64,000 nt of DNA from Balamuthia mandrillaris (GCA_031835245.1 JAVKOQ010000107.1:1-64000); one strand, 5' to 3'. Positions 9,545 through 20,750 are shown, counted from the stretch's first letter. Notes: generated from the letters alone by a model not told the origin. Numbers and translations: made by a program.

Positions 9545-11165
9545 TTTATCAACATCCTATCAGTCTCCTTGCTCTATTCCACAATCGTTTTTTCCACTTG
9601 CTCCAAAGATCTTCAACAGTAGCTGCTTCCTCCTGCGTTTTCCTCACCATGGCTTTTCATTCCTTTCCTTTGAAGAAACACTTGCACCCATGTTGATACT
9701 TCCTCCACCTCCTTTTGCAATCTTCCTCTGAGTAGGACTTTCACTTCCAATGTTCCATTCAAACCTTGTCACAATTATTTGCTGAATCTTACAAATCCAT
9801 TACCAGAGGCTGATGATCAGTATACACTTGTCACTCATCGCCAGCTACCTTGCCCATCAATTTCCATGCTACATAGTCTACAATGCTCTGAAGTCATTAG
9901 GAATCCTCTCCTTGCTCATCCACAATGTCAGACCAGTTGGCAGCACCATGACACTCCTCAGTCAGCACAATGTCAGAGAGTTCCAACAAGCTATTCAAAG
10001 CCACTGTTCCAATATTCTCCTCCTTTTCCTTCCTCTTTTCCCTATTTCTTTGCTCTTTAGGCTTCCACAGTGGTTTGCCTTCCTTCTTGGCTTCTTTGAT
10101 TCAGGCTTTGCTGACCCACCAGTGGGTGAAAACATACAGCCTGGCTCTTTTCACAATAATGTCCCTGGGCTGTCTTACATGCTGTATGCCATTTTTCTCT
10201 CCATAATCAGTCTCCCCTCCACAGCTCCTACCTTGGAGTAGGAACTGGCAAAGCTATACTTTGGTTTTTACTGTAGACCATAAGTTCACAATAGTTACTG
10301 TATCCTTGGTCCATGTTCTTCTGTATATGTTGGAGTAACCCTGCCAACAAATCTCTTGATCTTCTGCAATTTCTTCCTTCCAGTATTCAAGCTTAGTGCA
10401 CTAGCTAGTTACCGTTGGAGGGAAATTCCTTTCCACAGTAATCTAGTGACACTGCAGAGCAGATCCAACCACCTCCCTGTATCACCATTGATAATGGTGG
10501 GAATCCAGAGCAGGGCCGCCTTTGGTACTTTTTGCACATCCTTTTTCCTATGCCATAAGATTATTGATCCCCTAGACAAGAGATTCAATCAGGTCTCTAA
10601 ATCGTACAATCACTGCAAGTGAAAGTATGCCTGCCTCAAAGAGCTTACTACACTCATGAGAAACACTGTTAATACAATCAAACAGTAGTGCCATTTGATG
10701 TTGATTCACTCCTTAACATATTTCGCACTGACCAAGTCCGAATTATTCTTTCTCTCAGGTGCAATACTGGTCCCTTCTTCTTGGTGAGTTGAATTCACTA
10801 CCAAGTTACACTTATCCTCTGCACCTATGTCATCCTCCTCCTTTTGGTTAGCCCTTTGGGAAGGAGGAAACTTGACTGTGGTAGTATTCAAGTGCCTATA
10901 CTTTTTCACTGTCAACTTGAACACTTCCTTCAAATATTGATTTAACTTGTCTCCTTTGACAAAACACTTGGAGATCTTTGCCTCTTTTTGCACAGTTTGC
11001 AAAGCAGGCTTCCACAAGATTACCATATAGGGTCCCTTGTTTAATACATTCCTTCATGGCCAGATCCACCCATCAATGCAAGACACATTCCCTCTCCTAA
11101 CTGCCAATCAATTCGGTGCTCTTGTGTGTTAGTGCCCTATTTTTCTGCATTCTTTCACCTCATTT
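9545..11165 (-). pseudogene. decayed non-LTR copy: ORF1 joined to ORF2 with the endonuclease deleted
   Basis: On the minus strand, 11150-9890 follows ORF1 of the element at 2288-3643 from its first codons to its stop, with many substitutions and frameshifts (for example 11026-10706 is still readable). At about 9890 the sequence goes from the first bases of ORF2 straight to the DYV end of the endonuclease domain and then on into the segment before RT, including a DHQPLVM stretch. So nearly the whole endonuclease is missing. It ends near 9545. Confidence 0.75.
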
Positions 11166-11185
11166 ACTGAGTTAAATATATATTT

Positions 11186-11451
11186 TGTTAGAAAGGGTGA
11201 ATAACATGAACGGATAGGGCCAAAACATATTATTCAAAGAGGAAACAAGGAAACAAATGGATGTCCAGGAGGGAAAGTGTAGTGTGAATGAAATAAAACC
11301 AACTAAAAGAAAGAGAAAAAGAAGCAATGGAATAAAAGGAAGAAGCCTAGCAAATTGGCAGCAGGCGATTGGTCCACATTGCAGATGTCAACAGAAAGGA
11401 AAGGAAAGGAAAGGGGCAACAGAACCAATATGTTGAGAGTAATTCTCAACA
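11186..11451 (-). repeat. solo LTR related to 7091-7334
   Basis: This unit has TG...CA ends (TGTTAG at 11186 and TCTCAACA ending at 11451) and is about 266 bp long. It shares most of its length with the LTR at 7091-7334, including the terminal hairpin at 11431-11451. The flanks carry ATTT on both sides (11182-11185 and 11452-11455), consistent with a short target duplication. No internal retrotransposon sequence is attached, so it looks like a solo LTR left by recombination. Confidence 0.65.
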
Positions 11452-11945
11452 ATTTAATGAAAAGGAGGATTGCCCTTTGGTAAAAAGTGGAAAAGTCATT
11501 CAACAGTCTGAAGAGGACAGTACGTGCCCTGCATGCAATGCTGAGGAAGAAACTGCAGAACACTTCCTGTTAAGATGTCCAAATTCTTGGAAAGATTGTT
11601 TTAGAATCTGGAGTGTGGACCATAGAGATGAAGAACAAGTCAAAAATCTGATTATAGAAGACTGTACAACAAAGCTCCTGTCAAATGGAAAGAAATGCAA
11701 CAGAGCTTAAGAGATAAAACAATGTAAACAAAGTTATAAACAGTTGTCAGTCTGGAGATTATGGGCAGCAAGAGCAAGTTGGAAGCATGGAAGTTCTTTT
11801 GCATTTTATCAATTTTTGGAAGTAATGTAAAAGTAAGGAAATGATAAGAGGAAAGGAAAGGAGAGAGAAAAAGATAGGTAGTTGAGATGAAGTTAGTCTG
11901 AAAGCTCATTCAACACCTTTCACTTGTAAACTAAAAACAATTGAA
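11452..11945 (+). pseudogene. non-LTR ORF2 zinc-finger end and 3' tail
   Basis: The plus strand encodes CPACNAEEETAEHFLLRC (11525-11580) and then FRIWSVDHRDEEQVKNL up to a stop at 11710, the same zinc-binding end as the copy at 456-91. After the stop follows the shared tail with GTCTGGAGATTATGGGCAGC and AGCTCATTCAACACC. Between this copy and the decayed ORF1 copy lies the solo LTR. Confidence 0.75.
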
Positions 11946-12141
11946 AAGTATTGATGGGGGATAAACCCTGTGGATCAAGAAAGGGATGGCATGCATGTGA
12001 CTCTGGGTTTATTCACAAGAAAAGAGATGTGGACCAAAGTGTGTGCTTTGAGTGTGTCGTGAGGAAAAGGGAAAATAAAAAAGAGTAAGAAAATTTGGGG
12101 TATCTAGGGAAAGTGTTGACAGGAAGTCATAATGACACGAA

Positions 12142-12183
12142 TTGTTGGTTTTCCAACAACGTGACTTGTTGGTTTTCCAACAA
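12142..12183. repeat. twin perfect hairpins
   Basis: TTGTTGGTTTTCCAACAA occurs twice (12142-12159 and 12166-12183), each a 7-bp inverted repeat with a TTTT loop, 24 bp apart centre to centre. They lie 54-95 bases beyond the stop of the RIT1-like gene, in what should be its 3' region. The rest of 11946-12236 shows no gene. Confidence 0.85.
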
Positions 12184-12236
12184 AAGGATCAGATACAGCT
12201 TTCACTTTTGTGTTTCATTGTAAAAAGGCAATAGAA

Positions 12237-13721
12237 TTATTTTTGATAAATTATAGGTGTCATAAAAAAGGTGTTAAGTTCTTTAAATAGCATGCGAGGA
12301 ATGTTGACCTAATGGTTGAAAAACAAATACAATTAGATAAAATAAACATAAATTGAAAACACTACCTGAAAACAAAATATATGAACAAACATTAATAGCT
12401 TTTGAAGTAATGATTTATTAACTTTTTTGGAGCTTTGCTTAGTAAAGATTGGTTCTATTCAAGTAAAATAATGTTAAAATAAATATAATCATTTATTAAA
12501 CAAAAACATACCTGATGATGTATTATCAAAGTATAAAGCAAGTGCAGCAATACATAAACAAATAGGAACACTTAGATTTTCACTTGAATAAAAGAAAACT
12601 TGATTTTGTTGGTATAAATTCTCTTTAACAAACAACATGGCTTTTGGTAATGCCTTCAATAAAGAACCTTTGTGGCGTTTTCCTTCCTAAAAATAGAAAT
12701 ATGTTATATGAATGAATACATTAAACTACCAATATAATGTACCAAAATAGGAAGATGAAGATAAGTAGAGCTTTGTTGCTTTAAAGTACTCTCAACAGAA
12801 ATGCTGCAATCTAAGACAGCCATTTTTGTTGTGAGTGGCCATGCTCCTTGATGAAGCTGCCCTTGTGCCTGGTATCCAACTATGAAGCCTGTAGTGGCAA
12901 TTCTATAATACCATGCATGCATAGTATCAGTTGCTAATAGTTCCTTCTCTTCGCTGATTTTTTTAACAACGAAATTAATACGATTTGCTATGGTTGACTC
13001 ATCCATTTGTTGACCCTTGTTGAAGATAAGGTCTTGTTCTTGATCTTCATCTTGAGAATGATAATTTAGGATATAAGACCTGTTCCTCCAGAATAATGAT
13101 GGGGTCAGTCCTTGGCTCCAACTTTCTTCATCATCTCCAGCTCCTTGAATATACCCAGTCGTGTCACCCTTTGGAGCCCATGAAGCAGAAACACAAATAA
13201 TTGGAATTGTATTTTCTTATTGTATTTGCTCGGTTTAGCTTTCAATCTGACTCAAAGGTAAAACTAAACTTACAAACCTTCTAAGCCCTTCAGCTGGTGT
13301 TCAATAGCTCGAGCATGAAACATGCTAATCTCTTCTTGTTCTGCGCCATTCAATCCCTCTTCTACGATGTGATTCCCTGGATTAAAAATCCAATATGGCC
13401 GAAGAGGATACACAAGTTTTTTTGCAAGGAGCTCAAGACTAGCGCTTCCTTGTGCCAGCAAGCTTTGCACAAATCCGTCAATATGCTGTTCAATCTGTTC
13501 TTTCTCTCTTGAAGACACCCAGTGAGGGACATGTAATGTTGTGTCCCAAGATGATGACCCCTTTGGGTTCTCATCAACACCAGCATGTTCTCGCCTATAC
13601 TGCTGCAAACTTCGATTTATAACACAAGCCCATATAGGCACGGTCCTGCTAAAGCTGTCAGGAAATAGTTTTCCCTTTCTGGTTGAATCCACAATGATAC
13701 CTTGAAGTGAAGCGAGGGTGT

Positions 13722-13775
<54 letters not shown>

Positions 13776-14259
13776 AGGAGAGAGTGAGAGAGTACAGCCA
13801 TGATTTTTAGCTGCTAATAACGCGACGTTGAGGTTTAAACGTTTGAGACTAAACTGCCAATAGCCTGTATGTCCATCTGTAGACTTCAATTTCCATTAGG
13901 GAGAGAGGGAGAGGGAGGGAGGGGGAGAGGGAGAGGGAGAGGGAGGTGCACTTTAAAGTAGCAAGTATCCTCAAATGAGGGAAAGTACCAAAGGCCACAT
14001 CGAAGATTAGCGACGAGGGGGTAAGATGGTAACTCCCTGAGCTTTGTTGTCAGAAGCTAGGAGGCCTTGAATGAATGACAAAAAGCAAGAGATAAAACCA
14101 CCTTTTCACTGCGGAAACGAAGCGAGCATCCTTTTCAATGGACACCAGACGGTTGAGGAGGCTCTGCTCTTCGTCTCTCTTTAATAAACGGCAGATCTTG
14201 TGGAAAGGAATGGTGGTGGTAGCTAAGTAAGCCTCCCCAGCTTGGTCTTCGTGTTGCAT
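12237..14259 (-). CDS. RIT1: initiator tRNA 2'-O-ribosyl phosphate transferase (RIT1-like)
   Basis: Rit1 proteins add a 2'-O-ribosyl phosphate at position 64 of initiator tRNA, which keeps it out of elongation. The start MQHEDQ is the first ATG after the divergent promoter. Exons in order encode ANLRCGLWYFPSFED, KSTDGHTGYWQFSLKRLNLN, IIVDSTRKGKLFPDSFSRTV (the family signature), YPLRPYWIFNPG, CVSASWAPKG and YIQGAGDDEESWS. A C-terminal phosphatase-like part follows with KGSLLKALPKAM and, in the last exon, IPRMLFKELNTFFM, then TAA at 12237. At least six introns are visible. Intron 13884-13951 is gtgcac plus CTCCCT repeats, and intron 13701-13795 is gtac plus a CT run. The 3' exons are AT-rich, unlike the genes that follow. 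Confidence 0.88.
13728..13769 (-). repeat. (CT)n tract in RIT1 intron
   Basis: A GA run on the plus strand, hence CT in the sense strand, within the intron 13701-13795 that starts gtactctctc. Confidence 0.95.
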
Positions 14260-14395
14260 GTTTGCTAATCTGCCAGGCAGGGGGGGGCAACTTCAGACCG
14301 CAAGAACTTTTTTTTTCTGGTTGTTGTTTGTTTTGTGGCGACAAAAGCAAGAAAAACTGAAGAGAAGAGACTGAGAGAGAGAAGAAGGAAGAAAG
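14260..14395. promoter_or_regulatory. divergent promoter between RIT1 and the BAG6-like gene
   Basis: Only 136 bp separate the two start codons, so both promoters must lie here. The stretch has a GGGGGGG run near 14281, a T-run near 14309 and a purine-rich leader before the plus-strand ATG. I saw no clear TATA box. Confidence 0.5.
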
Positions 14396-17300
14396 ATGTC
14401 GGCAGAGACTAATGTTGCCCAGGGTGAGCCTGCTGCCACTATCAAAATCAATGTAAAGACCTTGGACAGTCGCGTTCATTCGTTTTCCGTGGCCCCAAAT
14501 GTAAGCCACTTTTATTCCAATGTGTTATAAGTTGGTCAGTCTGACTAACGCAGGAGACCTGCTTGCTCTAGATTACAGTGCCAGAGCTGAAAGCTAAAAT
14601 CAGTGAATCCACCAATGTTCCTCCTGAGGCACAGAGATTGATTTTCCATGGCAAAGTTCTGAAAGACGACAAAACCATCCAAGATTACTGTAAGTATCTT
14701 TTTAAACGGATTGCTCCACGACAGTTGATATAACCTCTGCCGCACCAGCTATCCAAGATGGCCAAGTTCTTCATATGGTGGAACGTCCTCCAAATGTGCC
14801 ACCTCCTCAGTCGAGTGTGTATTTTTCTCCTTTCCTCTTTACTGTCCTCTCTCTGCGCTAATGGATGCAGCTATAGGCACTGCCAGCACAATGGGGCCTT
14901 CGACCAGTAGTGCACGTGCCCCTGCCCCAGCTCCTGTACCTCAGAACTTTGTGATGGGGGCTGTCACTATTCCAGTCGGCAGTGATACCTCCAACCTAAA
15001 TAATGTACGCATGCCTCTGAGAGGTTTTTAACCCCTTCCGCCCCCTCCAAAAAAGCTGTTGTTAATGATCCGGATCACCCATAAAACCCAGCTTCTCTCA
15101 AATGTGCTGAGTTCTCTTGGTGTACCCCTGGGCAGCTCTGCTTCTGTTAGATTAGCTACCACAAACTACGCTTCAAGCGAACAATCCTCGCAGCCTTCTC
15201 AATCTCAGGGACAACAAGTATCTTCCCAAGTACGCGCTCTCTATTCTTTCCTGGTCTCACTCTTTTCAAAGTGTTAACGTTGTTATGGATGGGCTAGTTG
15301 TTAGCTGTAGAACAGCTTTCTCCCTCTGTTAGGGTTGCTGTGGACCGGCTTCTCTCGGTGCAGATAACTGGCAGTGGTACGCCGATGCCAAGGTTGTTTA
15401 CTCCAACCAATAAGTACTCACACTTGACCATCACAGGAACGGAAGGGTCAGCCTCAACTTCCGCTGCAACAAACGCCGTTGAGCGAATGGGAGTACAAGT
15501 GCTGCAGTTGGCCTCTTGGTTGCAGCGCTGTTATCCTCATCTTCTTCAACTTGGTGCCCTTCTTTCTCGTGAGAGCAGTATTGAGGATCAAAGCGACAGA
15601 GAAGAAGCACAACAGTTGCTGCAGGCAGTAGCACCTCTTTTGCAGCCTCTAGGCAGCCTTCTTTTGCTGTTGTCACCACTGCTCTCCTCGACACAAATGG
15701 GAGAAAGCAGGGGGTCTGCACGTCAGTTGCAGTTGCCAAACACAACACCTGTCTCCGTACGATTTGGCACTGGATCTGCTCCTGCAAGGAGTACTGTTGC
15801 CACTGCTTCCTCAACAGGTTCTTCACGCACACCAAATACTGCTCAAGGTTGCTTTCTCTTGTCCTTTTCTCCTTCGCCTTTTTTGTATTCGTGATCTTCA
15901 CGGTTTCTTACTTTTTTCTTTTTCTTTTCCCCTTTTATGTCCGCTACCCTGTCTAATGCCAAAATAGCTAGTGGTGTGGCAAACTTGTTCAGCAACCTAA
16001 TGCCAATGGTTACTCCCATCTTACAACAGTTATCTCAGAATATACAGCAAACACATTCCAGTCAACAACCACAACAACCTTCTCCCTCAGGAGGTTAGTT
16101 ATTTAAAACTCTTCTCAAAATCAGTCCAAAGCAACATAACTAACTCCAGTTTCTGTTAGCCCAGGGTACAACTTCAACTTCACCACCTGCCGATTTCAAC
16201 AACCTGATGGGCTCTGTCTTTCACAGTTTTGGCACGCCGTCAAGAAGTTCACCCACCTCTGGGACTCCAACCAATACCGCATCACAGGGTACCAATACTT
16301 CAGCCTCTCCATTTGATCTAAATGCGATGATGTCGCAAGTATTCAGTTCCTTGGCCTCGCGACCCTCTGCTGCTTCTGTACCCCCTGCCCAAGCAACCAG
16401 TAGCCCGGCGTCTGGTGACGCACCGCTGTCACAGCCTGCAGCAACTGCAAGAATGTTTCAAATACTCACCCAAGCAATGGGGAATGTGAGTGACTCTACT
16501 CAATCCCCAAGCGTGAGCGATGTCATAGCTTCTCTTGCACAGACCATGGAAGCACAGGGCACTTCTTCGCCTGTGCAAACTGATGTTATGGAGGGTACGC
16601 TCCTGTTTTGCATTTATTTACCTCTCTCTAACAATCCTGTCCCGTCATCTTGCAGGTAGCGATGCGCTTGGTGAAATTTTCCACTTAGTAATGTCTGAAC
16701 TCTCTGTTCCGGATCTGCTCAGCTTGCTTCAGGGCAATTGGGCGCCTATGGGTCCTCTGCAGCGCACTCTTTCAAATTATTTACAAACCGAAGTGGGCCT
16801 TAGTTCAAACTCTCCTGACCGAATTAAGAGCTTTGCACAGGAAATTGTCAAGTCTTTGTCCGAGTCATTGGACGAAAATAATCTACCTGAGGTAACGCAC
16901 CTTGTACTTTGATGATGGTGATGTGATGTGATGAAACAGCGATGGTCTGAGTAACAGCCTCGAACTTACAATGGGTACATTTAGGAGATCAAGGGGCGAA
17001 TTGTGGAAGGTGGCAATATCACAGAAGCAGCCTTGACCGTTGTACATAGTCACACTTATAGACTGCTGGAGCTGATATTAGCGTCAAGCGAGGAAAGGTT
17101 TGCCATGGATTTGAAAGCCTGGAGCCGCGACTTCGTGCAGGAGCTCGTCCAATCTCTTTCCCTCAATTTTAGGGGCGGGCTTTCAGATACAGCTTTCTTT
17201 GTGCAATGGTTTTTGCAAACGGTAAGGAGTTCTATCAGGCCGTTTGCTACCTTGTTATTCTTTGGGTCATAACCTTTGTTCCCTTCAGAGGCTTGCCTTC

Positions 17301-17633
17301 ATGGGAGACGAAGTAGCTCGCCTGGGCTCCAACCTTATCGCTGTTCACGTAATGAATACTTTCTCTGCAGGGCACACCTCTTCTTCTGCTGCTACTGTTT
17401 CCTCTGTGCCAAGGGATAATGGCAGAGGGGCTCCTCTCATTACCATCCCCACCCTCGATCTAGCATCTGCTCAGCGTTCCCCAGGCCATATACCCCCAGA
17501 CTGGCTGCGTATGATCCAGGAGGACGAACAACGTCAATCCCATCGGCTTCCGCAATCAACACATCTTAGCGCAGCCTACCAAAAGGGCAACCCTCACCTT
17601 CGCGGCGGCCATCACGCTAAACCACAACACTGA
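14396..17633 (+). CDS. BAG6/Scythe-like ubiquitin-like domain protein
   Basis: BAG6 is a chaperone holdase that handles exposed hydrophobic segments of mislocalised and tail-anchored proteins. The first exons encode a ubiquitin-like domain (IKINVKTLDSRVHSFSV, then TVPELKAKISESTNVPPEAQ, RLIFHGKVLKDDKTI, DGQVLHMVERP). A long Ser/Pro/Thr/Gln-rich part follows, broken by several short introns. Then comes FHLVMSELSVPDLLSLLQGN, which fits the conserved BAG6 region after the proline-rich part, and a helical C-terminus with LELILASSEERFAMDLKAW. The end is QSTHLSAAYQKGNPHL...PQH before TGA at 17631. I did not recognise a C-terminal BAG-like domain. A different UBL-containing shuttle protein is the alternative. 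Confidence 0.7.
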
Positions 17634-17767
17634 GCTTGTTTGTGGTGGTGCTTTTTGTGGTATTATAGGTGGTGCGCTGCAATAAACGATAGTTTTAGCC
17701 CCTTTACCCTATTTTTCCACGTCGTCCCGAGAGCGCTTAAAATCCGGGCGAAGCCAGCCAAGCAGGG

Positions 17768-19290
17768 ATGGGGAGGGAGAAGGAGCTGCTCTGTTGGCCT
17801 TGCGTTGCACGGCCCTTGAGCGTGCTATTCTTTGTATTCCTTTTAGCCGTTTTGGTGTGCCCTCAAACCGAGACCAAGGTGAGTGGCCTTACAACAGTTG
17901 CTGACAGCAACCTCTCTCTCTCTCTCTCTCTCTCTTCGCTTTTTCTCTCTCCCTTCTCTCTCTCTCTCACGGGATGCCCTTCGCCATAACTGTAGTCAGA
18001 AAAACGGCTCGCAAAACTACGAGAACTGCAGGAGCAATTCACCTTCATCCCAATGAATGAAACCAACTACAAACGGTTTGTACTGCCAACTACGCGACCA
18101 TACGACCTGCTGCTGTTGTGGACCAGTGACAGTGTGCGCTGTGTGCCTTGCGGGTAAGTGTTGGTATGATGCCAAGCAGAGCTCTCCTTGCCCGCTGCTC
18201 CTTCGGTAATTAAAAACTATCGCACTGCAGTGCCCTCAACGAAAACCTACGGCAATTGTTGGCCAGTCACCTCGAAACTCTGCCCAACCCTCAAAGCCGC
18301 ACCTTGTTTGCTTTTGTCGGTGATCCAGCGTACCTTGACGTGCCGGCACAAAAGTTTGGAGTGAGAGGCCTGCCTACTCTCCTCCTACTGCGCAGCACCG
18401 AGCAGCAGAACCTTGCTTCTTCCACCCATCGGCAAGTTGAAGAGTTTAGGCCCAAGAGCATGCAAGACCTTGCTGCACCATTTGCCCTATCTCACTGGCT
18501 TGAACAAAAGACCTCAATGCGTGTATTGTACCACACCTTCGTCCTCCTCCTGCTGCTGATTACTGGTTGAGATATATTGTTGTGGCTAACTGTGCTGCTG
18601 TCGCATAGTTCCCAGCTCGTGGACCTCTGCTGGATAGTCCAGAGGTAAAGCAAGCTGTGATTGCCGTGCCAATAGCATTTGTTGTTTTCTTGCTTATCTA
18701 TGGCCTTTGGCAACGACAACCCTTGGTATTCTACCTGCTCACCTTGGTAAGAACAAACCCTTTTCTCTTCTCATCTCAAAGAAATGCAATGTGCTTGTCC
18801 AAGCATCTGCCACACGTCGTGTTCCTCCACCTAACTTCTGAGCACCACAGTGTCTTTATGCATTCACCCTGGCTGGTGTCATATTCAATGCTATCCGGCT
18901 GCCGCCTTGGAGAGGCTTAGGACAGGATCTGCGCCCTTCCTACTTTGCACCTGGCTCGCGCACTCAATACATTTGGGAGGGCGTATTCATGGTCATTCTT
19001 TATATCCTTTTGAGTTCTTAGCTCGAGGTGGTGGTGGTGCAGAAAAGAGGAAGCCTGCTCTTTCTCATCAGGACGCTTTTGACGCCTTAACGTTCCCCCT
19101 CCGTCTCTACTTTATGCAGGTACTGCTTCATGGGTACTGCTTACCGACTTTGTTCCACGGCTAGAGAACCCTTGGAAGCGAAGGGGAGCCTTTTTTGGTT
19201 TATTCACGGTGCTGGCCTACGTTATCCACCTTATCCTCTATATTTTTGCCCAACACAAAGTGGGTGGCTACCCCTTCTTTTTCCATTAAC
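17768..19290 (+). CDS. oligosaccharyltransferase OST3/OST6 (TUSC3/MAGT1) subunit
   Basis: This is the thioredoxin-fold subunit of the ER oligosaccharyltransferase, which traps client cysteines so that nearby sites get N-glycosylated. Exon 1 encodes a signal peptide or first membrane segment (PLSVLFFVFLLAVLVCPQ). Next comes a thioredoxin-like domain: LAKLRELQ, YDLLLLWTSDSVRCVPCG with an intact CVPC redox motif, and FGVRGLPTLLLL. Three or four membrane helices follow: AVIAVPIAFVVFLLIYGL, a segment ending GVIFNAIRLPPW, GVFMVILYILL and GLFTVLAYVIHLILYIFA. The last exon ends in GGYPFFFH with TAA at 19288, so the tail is very short. The first intron (donor at 17880) holds a CT-rich run. Confidence 0.87.
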
Positions 19291-19772
19291 TCGGCTCCAT
19301 TCTGGTCAAAACCTCGCTGTTCCATCCAAATGCGCCTATCATTATTAAACATTTTCAAAACTCAACAGACAACAGATAAGGAGGGCAGAGGGATGAGGGT
19401 GGCGAATGATCCAGTGGCGCTGAAAAGAAGGCCTAGAGGTTTAGGATTGGGGGTGTGGACGATGAGGAACAAGCCAGATAACTGATTATTGAGGGTTGGT
19501 GGTATGTGCAGCAAGAGCAAGTCGGAAGTATGGTAAGCTTGCTCACAAGCCCTGCATCTACACTAACACCAGTGTGGAAGGGATAGATCCCACCGCAGGT
19601 CCCTCATTAAGAGATCCTGCTCTGAGAGAAAAGAATCCTGTTCTGAGATTTTAAAAAAAAGTCGTAGGTGTGCGGGCATGTGTGTGTATGTACAATCAGG
19701 CTCATGTTCTTTTAAGTAAGGAGGGCACAGGTTGCCGCAACGGGTATATATATACATTGTTGGAACCTTGCG
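19291..19772. other. intergenic region with a non-LTR relic
   Basis: No gene is visible. At about 19455-19545 GATGAGGAACAAGCC...CTGATTATTGA and GCAGCAAGAGCAAGTCGGAAG resemble the zinc-finger end and tail of the non-LTR family (compare 11625-11800), so a decayed fragment reaches into the gene-rich part. A TATATATACAT stretch lies near 19747. Confidence 0.5.
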
Positions 19773-20475
19773 TCAGCTCTCTTCCTCTGACCCTACTTGT
19801 TCCTCTGCAACCTCATCGTCATCGCCGTCATCACCTTCTTCTGAGTAATAGTCGTCATTCTCATCGTAGTCATCTTCTTCCCCTTCTGTACTATGTGAAA
19901 AATCCTCTTGCTCCACAGAGAAGGCGGGGTCAGCTCTTAGGCATAGGAATCTAGCCCTTTCATCATGCTCCAGGTATGGGTCAACCACCACATCGAACGG
20001 GGAAGGATTACCTGGTAGCTTCTCTTTCAAGCGTAACCTGTGCACATCCCCCACGTTGAAACTCTTCAACGTACCACAAAACTTTCGAGAGAAAGCAGGG
20101 GGACGTGTTGGGCAAGTCCAGACAGGATGGCAGTAGCAGTATGTTAGCACAAAATAAGAATCAAGTCATTCAGGGGTCTCCAACTTGACCCGCCTGGAGG
20201 AGGGGAGCAAAGTACAAGTTTGAGAGTACCTTGTAGTAGAGACTTCTGGACATTTCAGGCGCCCCATGCGCGACATAGAGTACAGTGTCACTTGCAGGGT
20301 TCTGCCATACCCCACTGATAACTTCTAATAGTTGGTACTTCATGACCAGGCCGTAGTGCTCCTTCCCCGACGGAGGACAGTCTTGCTTGTCTAACAGTTG
20401 TCCCCGTACTACCAACTCGCTGCTGCCACCCGTGGCGCGGCGGGCTGCCGTCGGCATGCGCACAGCTCTGCCCAT
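19773..20475 (-). CDS. hypothetical protein with acidic C-terminus
   Basis: I do not recognise this protein. The first exon from an ATG at 20475 encodes MGRAVRMPTAARRATGGSSE, ELVVRGQLLDKQD, VMKYQLLEVISGVW and VLYVAHGAPEMSRSLYYK. A likely intron of about 120 bp (donor after the YYK codons, near 20235) leads to FNVGDVHRLRLKEKLPGNPS, DPYLEHDERARFLCL and a run of Asp, Glu and Tyr up to the stop at 19773. The acidic tail of about 45 residues suggests a nuclear or basic-protein partner, but that is inference. An upstream in-frame start at about 20520 is also possible. Confidence 0.5.
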
Positions 20476-20583
20476 CTTCGTCTTAAGACCCCTCCACCAA
20501 CCAACCAACCAACCAAGCAACTAAGCAAGCGCAAGCAGGCCCCAGGGTTGCCTCCCCTGGCGTTACCATTTTTGTTGCACAAA

Positions 20584-20619
20584 CCTTAACCCTAACTCTA
20601 ACCACAACCCTAACCCCAG
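20584..20619. repeat. telomere-like hexamers in a divergent promoter
   Basis: Six hexamers in perfect register: CCTTAA, CCCTAA, CTCTAA, CCACAA, CCCTAA, CCCCAG. They lie about 110 bp upstream of the minus-strand start at 20475 and about 130 bp upstream of the plus-strand start at 20751. This could be an interstitial telomeric remnant or a telo-box promoter element. Confidence 0.75.
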
Positions 20620-20750
20620 CGGCTTGGTTTGCAGCCCCAAAAGGACCCAAATAGAAAACATCTCGGCGGAGGAGGAGGACACAAGCCCTTCAGGAGAGGA
20701 AAGTTTTTGGGCCACCCGCAAAATCAGAGTGCTGTCGTTGGGAGTCGAAC

